Shown: positions 52,867 to 60,865 of the stretch, one piece after another
How positions within the stretch are numbered: the stretch's first letter is position 1
Layout: each line of letters begins with the position of its first letter
Assembly: GCA_937125225.1 (NCBI GenBank)
Contig: CAKZLE010000020.1
Span: 372,001-436,000, forward strand
DNA: 64,000 bases
Direction of reading: 5' to 3'
From: an uncultured Spirochaetia bacterium
Lineage (GTDB): Bacteria; Spirochaetota; Spirochaetia; CAKZLE01
The notes under the pieces: generated by a model
What the model saw: only the letters and a program-made list of their open reading frames with translations
Told to the model about the DNA's origin: nothing
Databases searched by the model: none
Program-made: the position numbers and the translations under genes

Positions 52867-52894
52867 TTGAAATTGTAACAGATTGTTATATAAT
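52867..52894 (+). promoter_or_regulatory. Promoter of the NhaC antiporter gene
   Basis: TTGAAA (52867-52872), 16-bp spacer, perfect TATAAT (52889-52894). Confidence 0.6.
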
Positions 52895-52932
52895 GCTGTT
52901 CGAATATATGTATGAAATAAGCGAGGTTTTTT

Positions 52933-54492
52933 ATGGAATATGGTTGGGTAGCACTACTACCACCTCTTATTGCGATCGTCCTGGCGATCGCTACTAAACA
53001 GGTGATCGTCTCTCTGTTCCTGGGTATCTGGACTGGAGCGACCATTCTTAATGGTTGGAATCCGATTTTAGGACTCCTTGATAGCTTCTCGAAATACCTA
53101 GTCGAGAGTGCTCTCTCTGATAGCTGGAATATGGGAATCATCGTCTTCTGCCTAGTCATAGGTGGTATGGTCGGGGTCATCGGTAAACTCGGTGGGACCA
53201 AAGCTATCGCTGATCTGGTGGTGAAAAAAGCTCAGAACGGTAAGATGACTCAGCTCAGTGCTGCGATCCTTGGTGTCCTGCTATTCATCGATGACTATGC
53301 AAACTCTATGATCGTTGGGAATACGATGAGACCTCTTACCGACAGTAACAGGATCTCAAGAGAGAAACTTGCCTATATATGTGATTCGACAGCTGCACCT
53401 GTCAGTTCTATGGTCCCGGTATCTACCTGGATCGCGATGGAACTCGGACTGATCGCTGTCGGTCTCTCGAGTGTCGGTATAGAAGGGAATGCTCTGATGG
53501 TCTTCTTCCAGTCAGTACCTTTCAGATTCTATTCGTTATTCGCATTGGCATTAGTCTTCACACTTCTGTTGACGGGTAAGGACTATGGTCCTATGCTCCA
53601 GGCAGAGATCCGAGCGAGACGGAGTGGTGAGGTCTATGCAAAGGGATCTAATCCAATGATCTCAGATGATCCCTCAATCCTTCCTGATGAGGGTGTGAAA
53701 GGTTCTATCTGGTATATGATACTTCCCTTGACCGTATTCATCCTAGTGACCATATTTGGACTCTACTATAATGGACATGAGGCGGGAAAGAGCGTTATGG
53801 CCTCCTTTGGTGATGCTGATGCCTCCGTCGTACTGACTTGGGCTGCCTTTCTTGGTTCGATAACTGCGATCCTCATGGGTGGGATCACGAGAGATCTTCC
53901 TCTATCGAAGGCTATGGATGCTTTTGTCGGTGGGCTCAAGAGTATGCTCATAGCCGTGATCATTCTTGGACTTGCCTTCGCTCTGAAGAGTGTGATCTCT
54001 GAATTAGCATTGGCCGAGTGGCTCGTCTCAGTGACAGAGGGTGTCCTCTCTGGTGCTGTCCTTCCTCTTTTCGTTTTCATCACAGCTATGTTGATCTCCT
54101 TTGCGACTGGAACAGCCTGGGGAACGAACTCAATACTCATGCCTCTAGTCATCCCGATAGCAGCAGGAGTGTCTCAAGCAGGTGGTGAGGTGACACCACT
54201 GATCATATCCACAATTGGTGCTGTCCTTACCGGGGCAGTCTTTGGAGACCATTGTTCTCCGATATCTGATACGACAATCCTCTCATCGTCAGGGGCCGGG
54301 TCAGATCATATTGCGCATGTCAGGACTCAGATTCCCTATGCAGCTACTGCAGCGATCGTTGCAGCGGTCATAGGTTTTATCCCTGCAGGCTTTGGTGTAT
54401 CTCCCTGGATATCCCTCGTACTGGGTATCGCGGTCATCTACGGGATCGTTAAAGTTCTGGGAAAAGACCCTGATCAGTTTGTGAAGCAGTAA
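52933..54492 (+). CDS. NhaC-family Na+/H+ antiporter-like carrier
   Basis: A 519-residue membrane protein with about 12-13 helices. The GVLLFIDDYANSMIVGNTMRPL and DSTAAPVSSMVPVSTWIAMELG stretches, and the second-half FATGTAWGTNSILMPLVIPI and GAVFGDHCSPISDTTILSS, are the NhaC signature with a conserved Asp in the membrane and a discontinuous helix. Relatives exchange Na+ for H+ or amino-acid-type solutes (malate/lactate, lysine), so the exact cargo is open. GAGG lies before the ATG. It is followed by a strong hairpin. Confidence 0.87.
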   Translation: MEYGWVALLPPLIAIVLAIATKQVIVSLFLGIWTGATILNGWNPILGLLDSFSKYLVESALSDSWNMGIIVFCLVIGGMVGVIGKLGGTKAIADLVVKKAQNGKMTQLSAAILGVLLFIDDYANSMIVGNTMRPLTDSNRISREKLAYICDSTAAPVSSMVPVSTWIAMELGLIAVGLSSVGIEGNALMVFFQSVPFRFYSLFALALVFTLLLTGKDYGPMLQAEIRARRSGEVYAKGSNPMISDDPSILPDEGVKGSIWYMILPLTVFILVTIFGLYYNGHEAGKSVMASFGDADASVVLTWAAFLGSITAILMGGITRDLPLSKAMDAFVGGLKSMLIAVIILGLAFALKSVISELALAEWLVSVTEGVLSGAVLPLFVFITAMLISFATGTAWGTNSILMPLVIPIAAGVSQAGGEVTPLIISTIGAVLTGAVFGDHCSPISDTTILSSSGAGSDHIAHVRTQIPYAATAAIVAAVIGFIPAGFGVSPWISLVLGIAVIYGIVKVLGKDPDQFVKQ

Positions 54493-54504
54493 GAACGATT
54501 GAAA

Positions 54505-54535
54505 ATCTGGTAGATAGTAATAATATCTACCAGAT
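54505..54535 (+). terminator. Hairpin after the NhaC gene
   Basis: ATCTGGTAGATA and TATCTACCAGAT form a perfect 12-bp stem with a seven-base loop; no T-run follows, so it may stabilise the message or end it with help. Confidence 0.5.
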
Positions 54536-54666
54536 CACTCGGGAAAGTATGTAAAAAAGTTCGAAAAATCATAATTCCAATAAAAAAAGTGTAACAAATA
54601 TCCTTTCTCATCTGTTATTATGTTATTAATACACTCTATCAGTCAGCAATAGAATTGGAGTTACTT

Positions 54667-54957
54667 GTGCCCCTACGAACTATGTTCCAATCAAAATCAA
54701 CTCATAAAAATCAAGAAGAGATCCCCTTTAAGCATAGAAGATCAAATAGAATCGCTAAAGAGATAGAAGAGTTGGAATACTCCTTCTCTCTGATGCTCTA
54801 TGGAAGTTTTTTTGGGATTCCTGCACTCCCGAGTTTTATGGCGATGGAACTTCTTCCTGATACTGAAGAAGAGCTGAACGGTATGCTAGAGAAGAGTGTA
54901 TTGTTAGAGAAGAAGAGCAAGAATAAGAATCCACTAATGGTAGAAATCGGAGTTTAA
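54667..54957 (+). CDS. Small protein of unknown function before the ArsA-like ATPase
   Basis: A 96-residue protein with a basic N-terminus (HKNQEEIPFKHRRSNRIAK), a central hydrophobic stretch (SFSLMLYGSFFGIPALPSFM) and an acidic then basic C-terminus. I recognise no family. The GTG start at 54667 has GGAG at correct spacing; an ATG five codons later lacks one. The stop is one base before the ATG of the ArsA/Get3-like ATPase, so the two genes are coupled. A hydrophobic segment in a protein paired with such an ATPase could make it a membrane receptor or a client, but this is speculation. Confidence 0.65.
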   Translation: MPLRTMFQSKSTHKNQEEIPFKHRRSNRIAKEIEELEYSFSLMLYGSFFGIPALPSFMAMELLPDTEEELNGMLEKSVLLEKKSKNKNPLMVEIGV

Positions 54958-54958
54958 T

Positions 54959-55852
54959 ATGGCAAGGATTCATATTTTTTTGGGAAAAGAGGGGTCAGGA
55001 AAGACCACCTGTGCAGCGATGGACTCTATGCGCTTCGCGATGTATGATCAGATGACTTTATTGAATTCGATGGATAGATTCAGATCACTCGAGGAGATAT
55101 TTCAGGTCGTATCAGGAAAGAAGGATGTAAAAGTCCTCTCGAACCTCGTGATAACTGAGACAGATCTTAATCAGAAGAATAGGGAGCAGATAGCAAGAGT
55201 CAATAAGAATATGAGAAGGGCTCCCCACTATCTGAGTTCTATCGAGTCCCCTAGTATTTATGATTTGCTGCAGTTTGCTCCAGGTCTAGAAGAGCATTCT
55301 ACGCTTTTAGTGATTCAGGAGGCGTTATCCTCTCAGAATTATGAGGAGATAGTGATAGATACCCTCTCTCCTCAATTGACCATGAAAGCTTTGGCTCTTC
55401 CGAAAGTCATCCTCCATTGGCTCAATATGATGATCTCAGCACGAACAGAGCTCATTGCTAAGAGAAATCAGCTTGCAGAATTGGAAGACTCAGTCTCATC
55501 AGTAGTAACTGACAAGGTATATGAGAGACTTCTGAAGATGCGGGATCAGTACAGTGCTTTGTATAGTATGCTCAATGATGAGGAACTGACAGAGTTCATC
55601 CTAGTGATCAATAAGGATACGATGTCCCTAACTGAAGCAACAAGTATCAAAGAGGGGCTAGAGTCGGTAGGATTGTCTATTGGTCGTATTATCTTGAATA
55701 AGTGCAATCCAGAATCAGCCTGGGCTGATCAGGTCGCAAAACTCTTCCCTGAGGCATCGATCGAGATCATCTCTACCTATGGCAGACCGATCGAGGGTAT
55801 TGAACAACTCTCAAAATACTCCCAGCAGATCTATAATTATATCAGAGCATAA
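54959..55852 (+). CDS. ArsA/Get3-like P-loop ATPase
   Basis: A 297-residue ATPase of the SIMIBI class: deviant Walker A LGKEGSGKTTCAAMDSMRFA (lysine before the loop, as in ArsA and Get3), switch regions near VIDTLSPQLTMKAL (the DTAP-like motif of the family) and ILNKCNPESAWADQ. Single ATPase module as in Get3, not the doubled ArsA of plasmids; the metal-binding cysteines of ArsA are not visible. Substrate could be an oxyanion, a metal-like ligand or a hydrophobic protein segment. It is coupled to the 96-residue gene upstream; no arsB, arsC or arsR is nearby. Confidence 0.82.
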   Translation: MARIHIFLGKEGSGKTTCAAMDSMRFAMYDQMTLLNSMDRFRSLEEIFQVVSGKKDVKVLSNLVITETDLNQKNREQIARVNKNMRRAPHYLSSIESPSIYDLLQFAPGLEEHSTLLVIQEALSSQNYEEIVIDTLSPQLTMKALALPKVILHWLNMMISARTELIAKRNQLAELEDSVSSVVTDKVYERLLKMRDQYSALYSMLNDEELTEFILVINKDTMSLTEATSIKEGLESVGLSIGRIILNKCNPESAWADQVAKLFPEASIEIISTYGRPIEGIEQLSKYSQQIYNYIRA

Positions 55853-55879
55853 AAAAAGCAGGATGGTAACCCATCCTGC
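55851..55879 (-). terminator. Terminator of the CoA-disulfide-reductase-like gene
   Basis: GCAGGATGG and CCATCCTGC form a nine-base-pair stem; on the minus strand it is followed by seven T residues. Confidence 0.85.
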
Positions 55880-55904
55880 CAAGCTAAGAAGCAGTGTATA
55901 AATA

Positions 55905-57263
55905 CTAACCCCTCATCTTATTAACAAGGACCTCAGCACATTTCATTAATGGATATCCGGCCGGAGAACCGGTCAATAAAGGTTGAGTCCCGATTTGCAT
56001 AGTTACAAGAGTCTTTATCGTCACTCTACTCTGGATCAAGAATCCGATAGCATTGGTGAGTTCACCTGCACTCGGACCTCCATAGACTTCACCACCAAGG
56101 ATCAGTCCACAATCATTGGCAACGATCAGTTTCACTGTCTGTTTGTGTGAATGTGAAAGATTTCCCGGATGAGTATCCATACCGGTGAAACTTGCACTGA
56201 CAATATCAAAGCCCTCTGCTAGAGCCCTAGTCTCAGTGATCCCAGCAGTTCCAAATGCATGATCACCTATAGCAGTAGAGTAGATGGCGATAGTTCCGGT
56301 AAAGGATTTACAAGGACTGAGTGCATAAAGATTCATAGCTGCGATCCTTGCCTCAGCACAAGCGGTAGATGCAAGCATGGTACCATCGATCTTTCTTGTT
56401 ACGAAGTCTCGTTTCTCAGCACAGTCTCCGACTGCGATGATATTCGTATCACAGGGTAGTATCCTCATATATTCACAGGTCTTGATGAATCCTCGCTCAT
56501 TGAGTGCGATTCCGGTATCTTTCAGGATTCCTGTATTCGGTCTGTAACCCATAGAGAGGATCACTGCATCAGCATCGATTGTCTCCCAGGTAGAGAGGGT
56601 GATACTTTTGACCTTGCCATCCTCTTCATTGATCTCAGTGATACCTTTACCGGTTATGATATTGACCCCTCGGTCGATGAGGTGCTCCTCTGCGATCTTG
56701 CCGAACTCAGAATCGAAGGCTTTACTCAAGATAGTCTGTTCAAGCTCAACGAGGGTGACATCAAAGCCTCTTTTGTTCAGTTCATCGGAGACTTCGACTC
56801 CTATGAAACCGGCACCGACGACGATGATTTTTTTAAGATTCTTCATTGATTCTACCATCGCATCGAGGTAGACCTTATTTTTAGGGATTGTGAATACATT
56901 CTGTGTATCGACACCCTTGAGCCATGTTGGTTTTGTAGGGACAGAACCTAAAGCGAGAATGAGTTTCTTATAGTAGAACTTCTCTCCACTTGCAAAGACA
57001 CACTCTGAGTTCTCTTTATTGAGTTCCGTCATCTTGTCGATGATGATCTCTACCCCGAGATTAGTCAGTAGGGCATCTGGTAGGATATTCTTATCGCTGT
57101 TCTCAAGTGTTCCGAAGATATAGGGGATACCACAGGGGATCAGGACCTTCTCTTCCTGTCTCACGACAACGACCTCTTTATCTGGATAGGTCTGCTTGGT
57201 TGTTATAGCTGACTGGAGGCCTGAAGCGCCACCGCCGATGATCAAAACGTCAACATTTCGCAT
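55905..57263 (-). CDS. FAD-dependent CoA-disulfide reductase/NADH oxidase-like enzyme
   Basis: A 452-residue flavoprotein of the pyridine nucleotide-disulfide class: FAD motif VLIIGGGASGLQSAI, redox-active Cys44 in VLIPCGIPY (single-cysteine type, as in CoA-disulfide reductase, NADH oxidase and Npx), NAD(P)H motif KIIVVGAGFIGVEVSDEL, and AVGDCAE in the second FAD contact. Such enzymes reduce CoA disulfide, peroxide or oxygen via a cysteine sulfenate or mixed disulfide. AAGGAG precedes the ATG. A promoter overlapped by a Fur-like box lies just upstream, so expression should respond to iron or metal stress. Confidence 0.88.
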   Translation of the reverse strand: MRNVDVLIIGGGASGLQSAITTKQTYPDKEVVVVRQEEKVLIPCGIPYIFGTLENSDKNILPDALLTNLGVEIIIDKMTELNKENSECVFASGEKFYYKKLILALGSVPTKPTWLKGVDTQNVFTIPKNKVYLDAMVESMKNLKKIIVVGAGFIGVEVSDELNKRGFDVTLVELEQTILSKAFDSEFGKIAEEHLIDRGVNIITGKGITEINEEDGKVKSITLSTWETIDADAVILSMGYRPNTGILKDTGIALNERGFIKTCEYMRILPCDTNIIAVGDCAEKRDFVTRKIDGTMLASTACAEARIAAMNLYALSPCKSFTGTIAIYSTAIGDHAFGTAGITETRALAEGFDIVSASFTGMDTHPGNLSHSHKQTVKLIVANDCGLILGGEVYGGPSAGELTNAIGFLIQSRVTIKTLVTMQIGTQPLLTGSPAGYPLMKCAEVLVNKMRG

Positions 57264-57284
57264 GATGAACTCCTTTGTTTTATA

Positions 57285-57327
57285 TGATAATGATTCTCAT
57301 TATTGTGCATTGTGGTAGATGTTTCAA
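57285..57327 (-). promoter_or_regulatory. Promoter with Fur-like box
   Basis: Minus strand TTGAAA (57327-57322), 17-bp spacer, AATAAT (57304-57299). The -10 box lies within ATAATGA-TTC-TCATTAT (57287-57303), part of GATAATGATTCTCATTATTG, which closely follows the Fur consensus GATAATGATAATCATTATC. Confidence 0.7.
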
Positions 57328-57425
57328 GAAGGCATATGCTAAAAACTAGATATTTTTATGATAATCTTCAATAGAAGAAGATAAATCTTTTGTTTTATAA
57401 CTCATTATTAAGGTACGAGTCTTTT

Positions 57426-57923
57426 ATGATAGAATTAGGGATGATCTTTATCGTAATGGGTGTATCGGGAAGTGGGAAGACGACCTTCGCAAAGCTACTT
57501 GCCCAAAGAACAGCATTGGATTTCATCGACGCTGATGAGGTCCATCCTAAAGAGAATGTCCTGAAGATGAGTGCGGGCATCCCCTTGACAGATGAGGACC
57601 GCTATCCCTGGCTGAAGGAACTTTCTATGATACTCGGTGGCGGTGAGGAGGCTGGTCTTGTTCTGGCCTGTTCTGCCCTTAAAGACTCCTATCGGAAGAT
57701 TCTTACCTCCAAGGTTAGAGGGCCCTTTGAACTGATCTATCTGAAGGGGAGTTACCCTACGATCTATAAACAGATCAGGTATAGGGAGAACCATTTTTTC
57801 TCCTCTGATCTACTCTTGAGTCAGTTCGAGACTCTAGAGGAACCTACTGTCGCAACGGTGGTGGATCTGGATGCTGGAGTATACTTTAGCGAAGAGATAG
57901 AGAAGATCATAAAGGATCTATGA
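57426..57923 (+). CDS. gntK: Gluconokinase (GntK type)
   Basis: Phosphorylates gluconate to 6-phosphogluconate for the pentose phosphate or Entner-Doudoroff route. The 165-residue P-loop kinase has Walker A MGVSGSGKTT, DADEVHPKENVLKMSAGIPL (gluconate loop: DGD.LHP..N..KM..G.PL), DRYPWL, CSALKDSYR and a lid FFSSDLLLSQFETLEEP. The family resemblance is good and the length is right. The start is not certain: ATG at 57426, with weak SD-like bases (ACGAG); another ATG five codons later. It is a single gene between the divergent Fur-regulated gene and the MerR gene. Confidence 0.9.
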   Translation: MIELGMIFIVMGVSGSGKTTFAKLLAQRTALDFIDADEVHPKENVLKMSAGIPLTDEDRYPWLKELSMILGGGEEAGLVLACSALKDSYRKILTSKVRGPFELIYLKGSYPTIYKQIRYRENHFFSSDLLLSQFETLEEPTVATVVDLDAGVYFSEEIEKIIKDL

Positions 57924-57928
57924 ATCAC

Positions 57929-57959
57929 TTGACTGTCACGTTGCGTCATAGCCTATGAT
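57929..57959 (+). promoter_or_regulatory. MerR-type promoter with 19-bp spacer
   Basis: TTGACT (57929-57934), a 19-bp spacer, TATGAT (57954-57959). MerR-family activators work on promoters with 19-20 bp spacers, which they untwist. It lies in front of the MerR-type gene, implying self-activation. Confidence 0.65.
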
Positions 57960-57980
57960 CTGAAGGCAGGGGGAATGAAG

Positions 57981-58745
57981 ATGTATTTGATCAATGAGCT
58001 AGCCAGACTCGCAGGAGTCTCTGTGAGGACTCTACAGTATTATGACTCAATAGGGCTTCTTGGAGCAGCTGAGCTAAACCCTGCAGGTTATCGGCTGTAT
58101 GGAGATGCTGAATTGGATTACCTACAGCAGATCCTACTCTATAAGGAGTTAGGCTATTCTCTCAAACAGATTCAAGAGATCCTCTATGCTCCAGAGTTTG
58201 ATCTACTCTGCTCTTTAGAGAACCAGAAGAAGCTGATCGAACAGAAGATCAGGAGATTAGACGAGGTAGCTCATACTATCGATGGGACGATTAGACAGAT
58301 GAAGGGAGGACCGAGCATGAAAGATTCGCAAAGATTCAAGGGGATCGATGTAGAGGGGATCTTGAAAGAACAGGAACAGTATAGTGAAGAACTCAAAGAA
58401 CGTTTCGATGCCAGAACGATCGAGGAGAGTAACAGACGGACTGCTCACTATTCCAAAGAGCGTTGGGCACAGATCATACAAGAGGGTGCGGATCTAGCTT
58501 CCCGGGTAGGTGATCAGATGAACAGAGGTGCTGAAGCCACGGATGAGAAGGTACAGGAAGAGGTCGCGAAATACCATAGCTATATCGATAATAATTTCTA
58601 TAGCTGCAGTATCGAGGTGTTCAGAGGGCTCGGTGAGATGTATGTCTCTGATCTGCGGTTCTCTGCCTATTATGAGAAGATCGCAGAAGGTCTTGCAGTG
58701 TTCTTCTCACATGCAATAGGAATCTATTGTGATAGACTATCATAA
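57981..58745 (+). CDS. TipA-like MerR-family regulator
   Basis: A 254-residue regulator: MerR helix-turn-helix (LARLAGVSVRTLQYYDSIGLL, GYRLYGDAELDYLQQI, GYSLKQIQEIL), a coiled coil (residues 77-115) and a C-terminal TipAS-like domain of about 130 residues (YSKERWAQIIQEGADLA, YHSYIDNNFYSCSIEVFRGL). TipAS domains bind thiopeptides or other cyclic or bulky compounds and so trigger multidrug-type responses. The GGGGGA site is seven bases before the ATG at 57981; the ATG two codons earlier is too close to it. The 19-bp-spacer promoter upstream fits autoactivation. Its target, beyond itself, is unknown. Confidence 0.88.
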   Translation: MYLINELARLAGVSVRTLQYYDSIGLLGAAELNPAGYRLYGDAELDYLQQILLYKELGYSLKQIQEILYAPEFDLLCSLENQKKLIEQKIRRLDEVAHTIDGTIRQMKGGPSMKDSQRFKGIDVEGILKEQEQYSEELKERFDARTIEESNRRTAHYSKERWAQIIQEGADLASRVGDQMNRGAEATDEKVQEEVAKYHSYIDNNFYSCSIEVFRGLGEMYVSDLRFSAYYEKIAEGLAVFFSHAIGIYCDRLS

Positions 58746-58749
58746 GGAT

Positions 58750-58788
58750 AGGGGAGTTGACCTGAATAATTGCTCCCCTGTCTCATTT
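58750..58788 (+). terminator. Terminator of the TipA-like gene
   Basis: AGGGGAG and CTCCCCT pair around a 16-base loop, followed by GTCTCATTT; moderate T content. Confidence 0.5.
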
Positions 58789-58833
58789 CTGATACTATGG
58801 GATCATAGATCCCGATGAACAGAAGGTGTTGAG

Positions 58834-59658
58834 ATGTTTGATACGATTTTACTCGAGATGTGTATTCTCTGTGCGGCTGGATTGTTGATGTCTGCGATCG
58901 GTTTCTACCGAGTCGTATATTTCATCAGTATCGGATACGCCTTCTCGATATGCCTTATGGCGATCATTGCCCCTCTCCGATTCATGGACGAGTTGACCTG
59001 GGTCTCTATTCTGCAGAATATACTATTCTTATGGTGGGGACTTCGACTTGGTATCTTCCTCGTGAGAAGAGAGGCTAAGAGTTCCTATAGAGGCGAGATC
59101 GCAGAGGTCCATAAGAGTTCAGCGCAGATGGGTATACCTAAACGGGCTCTCATCTGGGTCGGGGTATCAGTCCTGTATGTACTTATGTATTCACCGGGGC
59201 TCTTCATGCTCCTACAATTCGAATCAGCACTCGATTCGACTAGCGATTATATACTTCCCGTGATAGGACTTATCATCATGGCTGGGGGTACCGTCCTCGA
59301 GTCGGTCGCTGATAGTCAGAAATCATCATTCAAGAAGAGTCAACCAAGACGTTTCTGCGATACCGGTATCTACCGATTGGTCAGATGTCCGAACTATCTT
59401 GGGGAGATTCTCTTCTGGGTAGGTTCCTTCATCATCCCCATAGGGGTCTATAGTTCTCCCTTTCAGTGGATGAGTGTCCTTATCGGTCTCATCTGTATCG
59501 TACTCATCATGCTCGGTTCTACGAAACGGCTTGAGTTCTCACAGGATGACCGGTATGGTAAAGATCCTGAATACCAGGAATATACTAAACGTGTACCGGT
59601 CCTTATCCCTTGGATACCTCTATACTCCCTGAAAAAGATCAAGGTCTTCCTCGAATAG
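58834..59658 (+). CDS. DUF1295/steroid reductase-like membrane protein
   Basis: A 274-residue protein with about seven helices and the C-terminal family pattern FCDTGIYRLVRCPNYLGEILFWVGSF and STKRLEFSQDDRYGKDPEYQEYTKRVPVLIPW. This matches DUF1295 and, more widely, the isoprenylcysteine methyltransferase / 3-oxo-5-alpha-steroid reductase fold, in which the RHPNY-like segment (here RCPNY) binds cofactor. The bacterial function is unknown. AAGGTG lies before the ATG. It follows the MerR gene with a hairpin between, so it may or may not be in the same regulon. Confidence 0.82.
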   Translation: MFDTILLEMCILCAAGLLMSAIGFYRVVYFISIGYAFSICLMAIIAPLRFMDELTWVSILQNILFLWWGLRLGIFLVRREAKSSYRGEIAEVHKSSAQMGIPKRALIWVGVSVLYVLMYSPGLFMLLQFESALDSTSDYILPVIGLIIMAGGTVLESVADSQKSSFKKSQPRRFCDTGIYRLVRCPNYLGEILFWVGSFIIPIGVYSSPFQWMSVLIGLICIVLIMLGSTKRLEFSQDDRYGKDPEYQEYTKRVPVLIPWIPLYSLKKIKVFLE

Positions 59659-59693
59659 AGAAGATACTCCCGGTAAAAAGATTAACTCAAGTA

Positions 59694-59729
59694 GCGAATA
59701 TTCGCTTTCGATTCCCACTATGGTATAAT
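59694..59729 (+). promoter_or_regulatory. Promoter of the 332-residue lipoprotein with palindrome over the -35
   Basis: TTCGCT (59701-59706), 17-bp spacer, extended -10 TGGTATAAT (TATAAT at 59724-59729). The perfect 12-bp palindrome GCGAATATTCGC (59694-59705) overlaps the -35 region, like an operator. Confidence 0.55.
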
Positions 59730-59801
59730 CACTCTATGAGTCATAGAGCTTGACCTAAGATAGTAGATGCTTCACTCAGACAGATACACAGGGAGGAACA
59801 T

Positions 59802-60800
59802 ATGAGATCAAAGAGAATGCTACTGCTCATTCTTCTAGCAGTGATGATGACCGGAGCGACCTCCTGTTGTCACTTTAGCTCTAATTCAACACCAGATAGT
59901 AGGAATATCACTCCAACAAGTTATAAGATGGCGATCATCAATATGGAACTCAAGGATACAGCCACCCCCACCAATGATGTGACGGTCATCAATGCCAGTG
60001 CAGCAGTACCCGTCACTGTGGATTTCTCCCCAAGGTCTTTGGGAACCACTCTTTCAGATATCCTGAATAATCCTGTTGATCCGTTGGTAGACAACGCGAC
60101 CTATGATGAATATATCATCACTCCGCTCTATATGGAGTTGATCCTGAAAGCAACCTTTCATGTTCCTTCGGTAGCGGATGAGGCAGGATATTCTATGATG
60201 TTCTCAACAGACGGTAATGAGGAAGACTACCGCTTCAGATTCTACTTCAATCCAGTAGATAACAACTGGAGACGCGATATCTCTGTATATCTTTCAGGAA
60301 TCCAGGATGGTGCGGGAAATCCGGATCTCGCATATCCGGATGGTTGGTATTGGATGAGAAGAGCCCTAGAGACTGGAACGACCACGTTCTTGATCATTGG
60401 TGAGGATGATGGAAACGTTCTTTCACCATCTCATCCCATATCTGGTGCTGCACCAGAATCGATCATCGATCTCTTTGACAATTCGACTTTCTGGGGTAGT
60501 GATTCAGACTATGATGACCCGTCAGTCGAGACCGTCATCGATTCAAATAATGATAACGGAGGTCTGAATGCTGTCTGGGATGCTTTTACCTTCAATACCG
60601 GAGATACGATAGAGGTCATACCGGTTATCACCGATACGATGAACTTCTGGTATGAGACCAACGGTGATTTCATCTATACCGATCTTGCTTCAGATGATGA
60701 TGTGATAGATTTTGGTCCTGATTATAATGGAGAGAAATATGGTGATTGGGGATTTCACCCGTTCATACCGTCCTTTACGGTGACCTCAACAGCACCTTGA
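59802..60800 (+). CDS. Lipoprotein of unknown function
   Basis: A 332-residue exported protein with signal peptide and lipobox GATSC (Cys22). The mature part is acidic, with repeated Asp/Asn-rich loops (DSDYDDPS, DSNNDNGG, SDDDVIDFGPDYNGEKYGDWG) and likely many beta strands; no family I know. Aromatic-rich stretches (GWYWMRRALETG, FWYETNG) may be surface patches for binding. GGAGG lies before the ATG. It has an own promoter with an operator-like palindrome. It is followed by the glutathione peroxidase gene on the same strand, 65 bases further on. Confidence 0.8.
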   Translation: MRSKRMLLLILLAVMMTGATSCCHFSSNSTPDSRNITPTSYKMAIINMELKDTATPTNDVTVINASAAVPVTVDFSPRSLGTTLSDILNNPVDPLVDNATYDEYIITPLYMELILKATFHVPSVADEAGYSMMFSTDGNEEDYRFRFYFNPVDNNWRRDISVYLSGIQDGAGNPDLAYPDGWYWMRRALETGTTTFLIIGEDDGNVLSPSHPISGAAPESIIDLFDNSTFWGSDSDYDDPSVETVIDSNNDNGGLNAVWDAFTFNTGDTIEVIPVITDTMNFWYETNGDFIYTDLASDDDVIDFGPDYNGEKYGDWGFHPFIPSFTVTSTAP

Positions 60801-60865
60801 TAAATAATGTTTGCCTTTTTAATCACGTATGCCCATATTAGATGTGATAATAGAGGGAGTAATAT

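Noticed and set aside
54959-55852. Arsenic pump ATPase
   Set aside because: No arsB, arsC, arsD or arsR nearby, and the ArsA metal-site cysteines are not seen.
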